DNA from: a virus
DNA: 21,308 bases
Reading direction: 5' to 3' (one strand)
Virus record (IMG/VR): IMGVR_UViG_3300044675_004111
Coordinates: 1 to 21,308 of that record
In this document: in pieces, positions 20,912 through 21,308 of the stretch
How the letters are laid out: each line of letters starts with the position of its first letter
How positions within the stretch are numbered: position 1 is the first letter of the stretch
Made by a program: the position numbers and the translations under genes
The notes under the pieces: model-generated
The model's database searches: none
Seen by the model: only the letters and a program-made list of their open reading frames with translations
What the model was told of the DNA's origin: nothing

Positions 20912-21013
20912 CTACCAACAATTCCAGAAGGTCACCAGCAGCGGCAGCAGTGCATCAGCAAAAAGTAAAAATCTACGGCACGCCGGTCCTCACAGCACAG
21001 AAGTTGTTTGTAG
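20912..21013. repeat. Boundary element 4 (imperfect terminal inverted repeat plus 12-mer)
   Basis: CTACCAACAATT (20912-20923) and AGTTGTTTGTAG (21002-21013) can pair at 11 of 12 positions, one of them a wobble. The interior carries the 12-mer (20960-20971) in a TGCATCAGCAAAAAG context that, reversed, matches the GCTAATGCAC context of the element at 18671. A GGTTG-TT-CAACC palindrome lies just outside at about 20888. This is the only copy opposed to local transcription. Confidence 0.6.
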
Positions 21014-21030
21014 TTTGCCTTAACTAGGTA

Positions 21031-21308
21031 TTAAAAATGCTGCACATTTATATAGATAGGCGCACTTGTGTTAGGGTCAAGTTTGGCAGAGATAGTCAAT
21101 GCTTGTCTGATTAGCGTCTTGGCAGTTGCCAGAGTCCTCTTTCTTGTTTCTAGAGTCCCCAGCAAAGCACCCAGAGCGTAAGCACTTCCAGAACCAATGG
21201 CATAAACCCCACTCTCGTCCCGTGCCCACGAATAGTCGTTGCCAATCTCATAGACAGTTCCATTTATAAGAACCATCACTTGGCTATCTTGGTCGCCATC
21301 TTTTGAGT
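21031..21308 (-). CDS. HslV/proteasome-like Ntn-hydrolase, C-terminal part
   Basis: The open frame continues past the right edge; 91 residues are visible and the N-terminal catalytic part is missing. An internal GTG at 21279 is probably not the start, because the frame stays open upstream with coding-like residues. The pattern GVYAIGSGSAYALGALLG followed by a helical region (ATAKTLIRQALTISAKLDP) and a short TSAPIYINVQHF tail is the C-terminal half of the HslV/proteasome beta fold, where IGSG and the following helix are conserved. I infer a phage-encoded Ntn hydrolase, but the catalytic N-terminal Thr cannot be checked here. Confidence 0.7.
   Translation of the reverse strand, partial: SKDGDQDSQVMVLINGTVYEIGNDYSWARDESGVYAIGSGSAYALGALLGTLETRKRTLATAKTLIRQALTISAKLDPNTSAPIYINVQHF

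Noticed and set aside
13243-20971. CRISPR array or tracr-like repeats
   Set aside because: Copies are 0.3-1.5 kb apart, only 12-13 bases long, in both orientations and partly inside genes; there are no spacers or cas genes.

Overview
The window looks like part of the genome of a tailed double-stranded DNA phage (or prophage) of an actinobacterium. The support is a portal gene followed by head-associated genes, a DUF1360 membrane protein, a lysis-type pair, a tyrosine/dual-specificity phosphatase, an HslV/proteasome-like protein, and many tiny tightly overlapping genes with strong purine-rich ribosome binding sites. Base composition is fairly AT-rich, which would fit a low-GC freshwater actinobacterial host; that host guess is inference only. 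No terminase, major capsid or tail gene is visible. There are no rRNA or tRNA genes and no CRISPR array.

Layout. (1) 11713 down to 1, minus strand: a structural operon whose genes overlap or nearly abut. In order it holds a double helix-turn-helix protein, two unknown proteins, the DUF1360 membrane protein, the portal, a Cys4 head-region protein, and an open-ended reading frame of more than 2,500 codons carrying an embedded DEDDh (DnaQ-like) exonuclease domain and several GD-containing repeats. (2) 11714-12289: an AT-rich divergent control region. (3) 12217-14724, plus strand: four small genes, each with its own TTGACA/TAGnnT promoter (three also with their own terminator), then a DUF3846 gene and a second double-HTH protein resembling the one on the other side of the control region. 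(4) 16300 down to 14765, minus strand: a 38-residue zinc-ribbon-like protein, a structured leader, a secreted lytic transglycosylase and a peptidoglycan-binding-like partner. (5) 17762 down to 16300, minus: a run of tiny membrane, Cys-rich and HTH genes. (6) 21308 down to 17786, minus: short transcription units separated by unusual repeats, encoding the phosphatase, small Cys-rich proteins, acidic mini-proteins and, at the right edge, the C-terminal part of the Ntn-hydrolase-like protein.

How the parts may work together. The left operon would build the head; the giant protein may be a virion or ejected protein carrying nuclease activity. The middle and right cassettes look like early or accessory host-takeover genes under individual promoters. 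The most unusual signal is not a gene: an exact 12-mer, AAAAAGTAAAAA, occurs nine times between 13243 and 20971 and was not seen to the left. It sits mostly at transcription-unit boundaries, also occurs inside three genes in two reading frames, and is mostly oriented with local transcription. Several copies are paired with a second motif (AAGTTGTTTGTAG) and inverted repeats. Two hairpins with differing stems and a similar loop precede tiny genes, and a 10-bp-closed structured 5' leader precedes another. These RNA/DNA elements are the best candidates here for an undescribed regulatory system.
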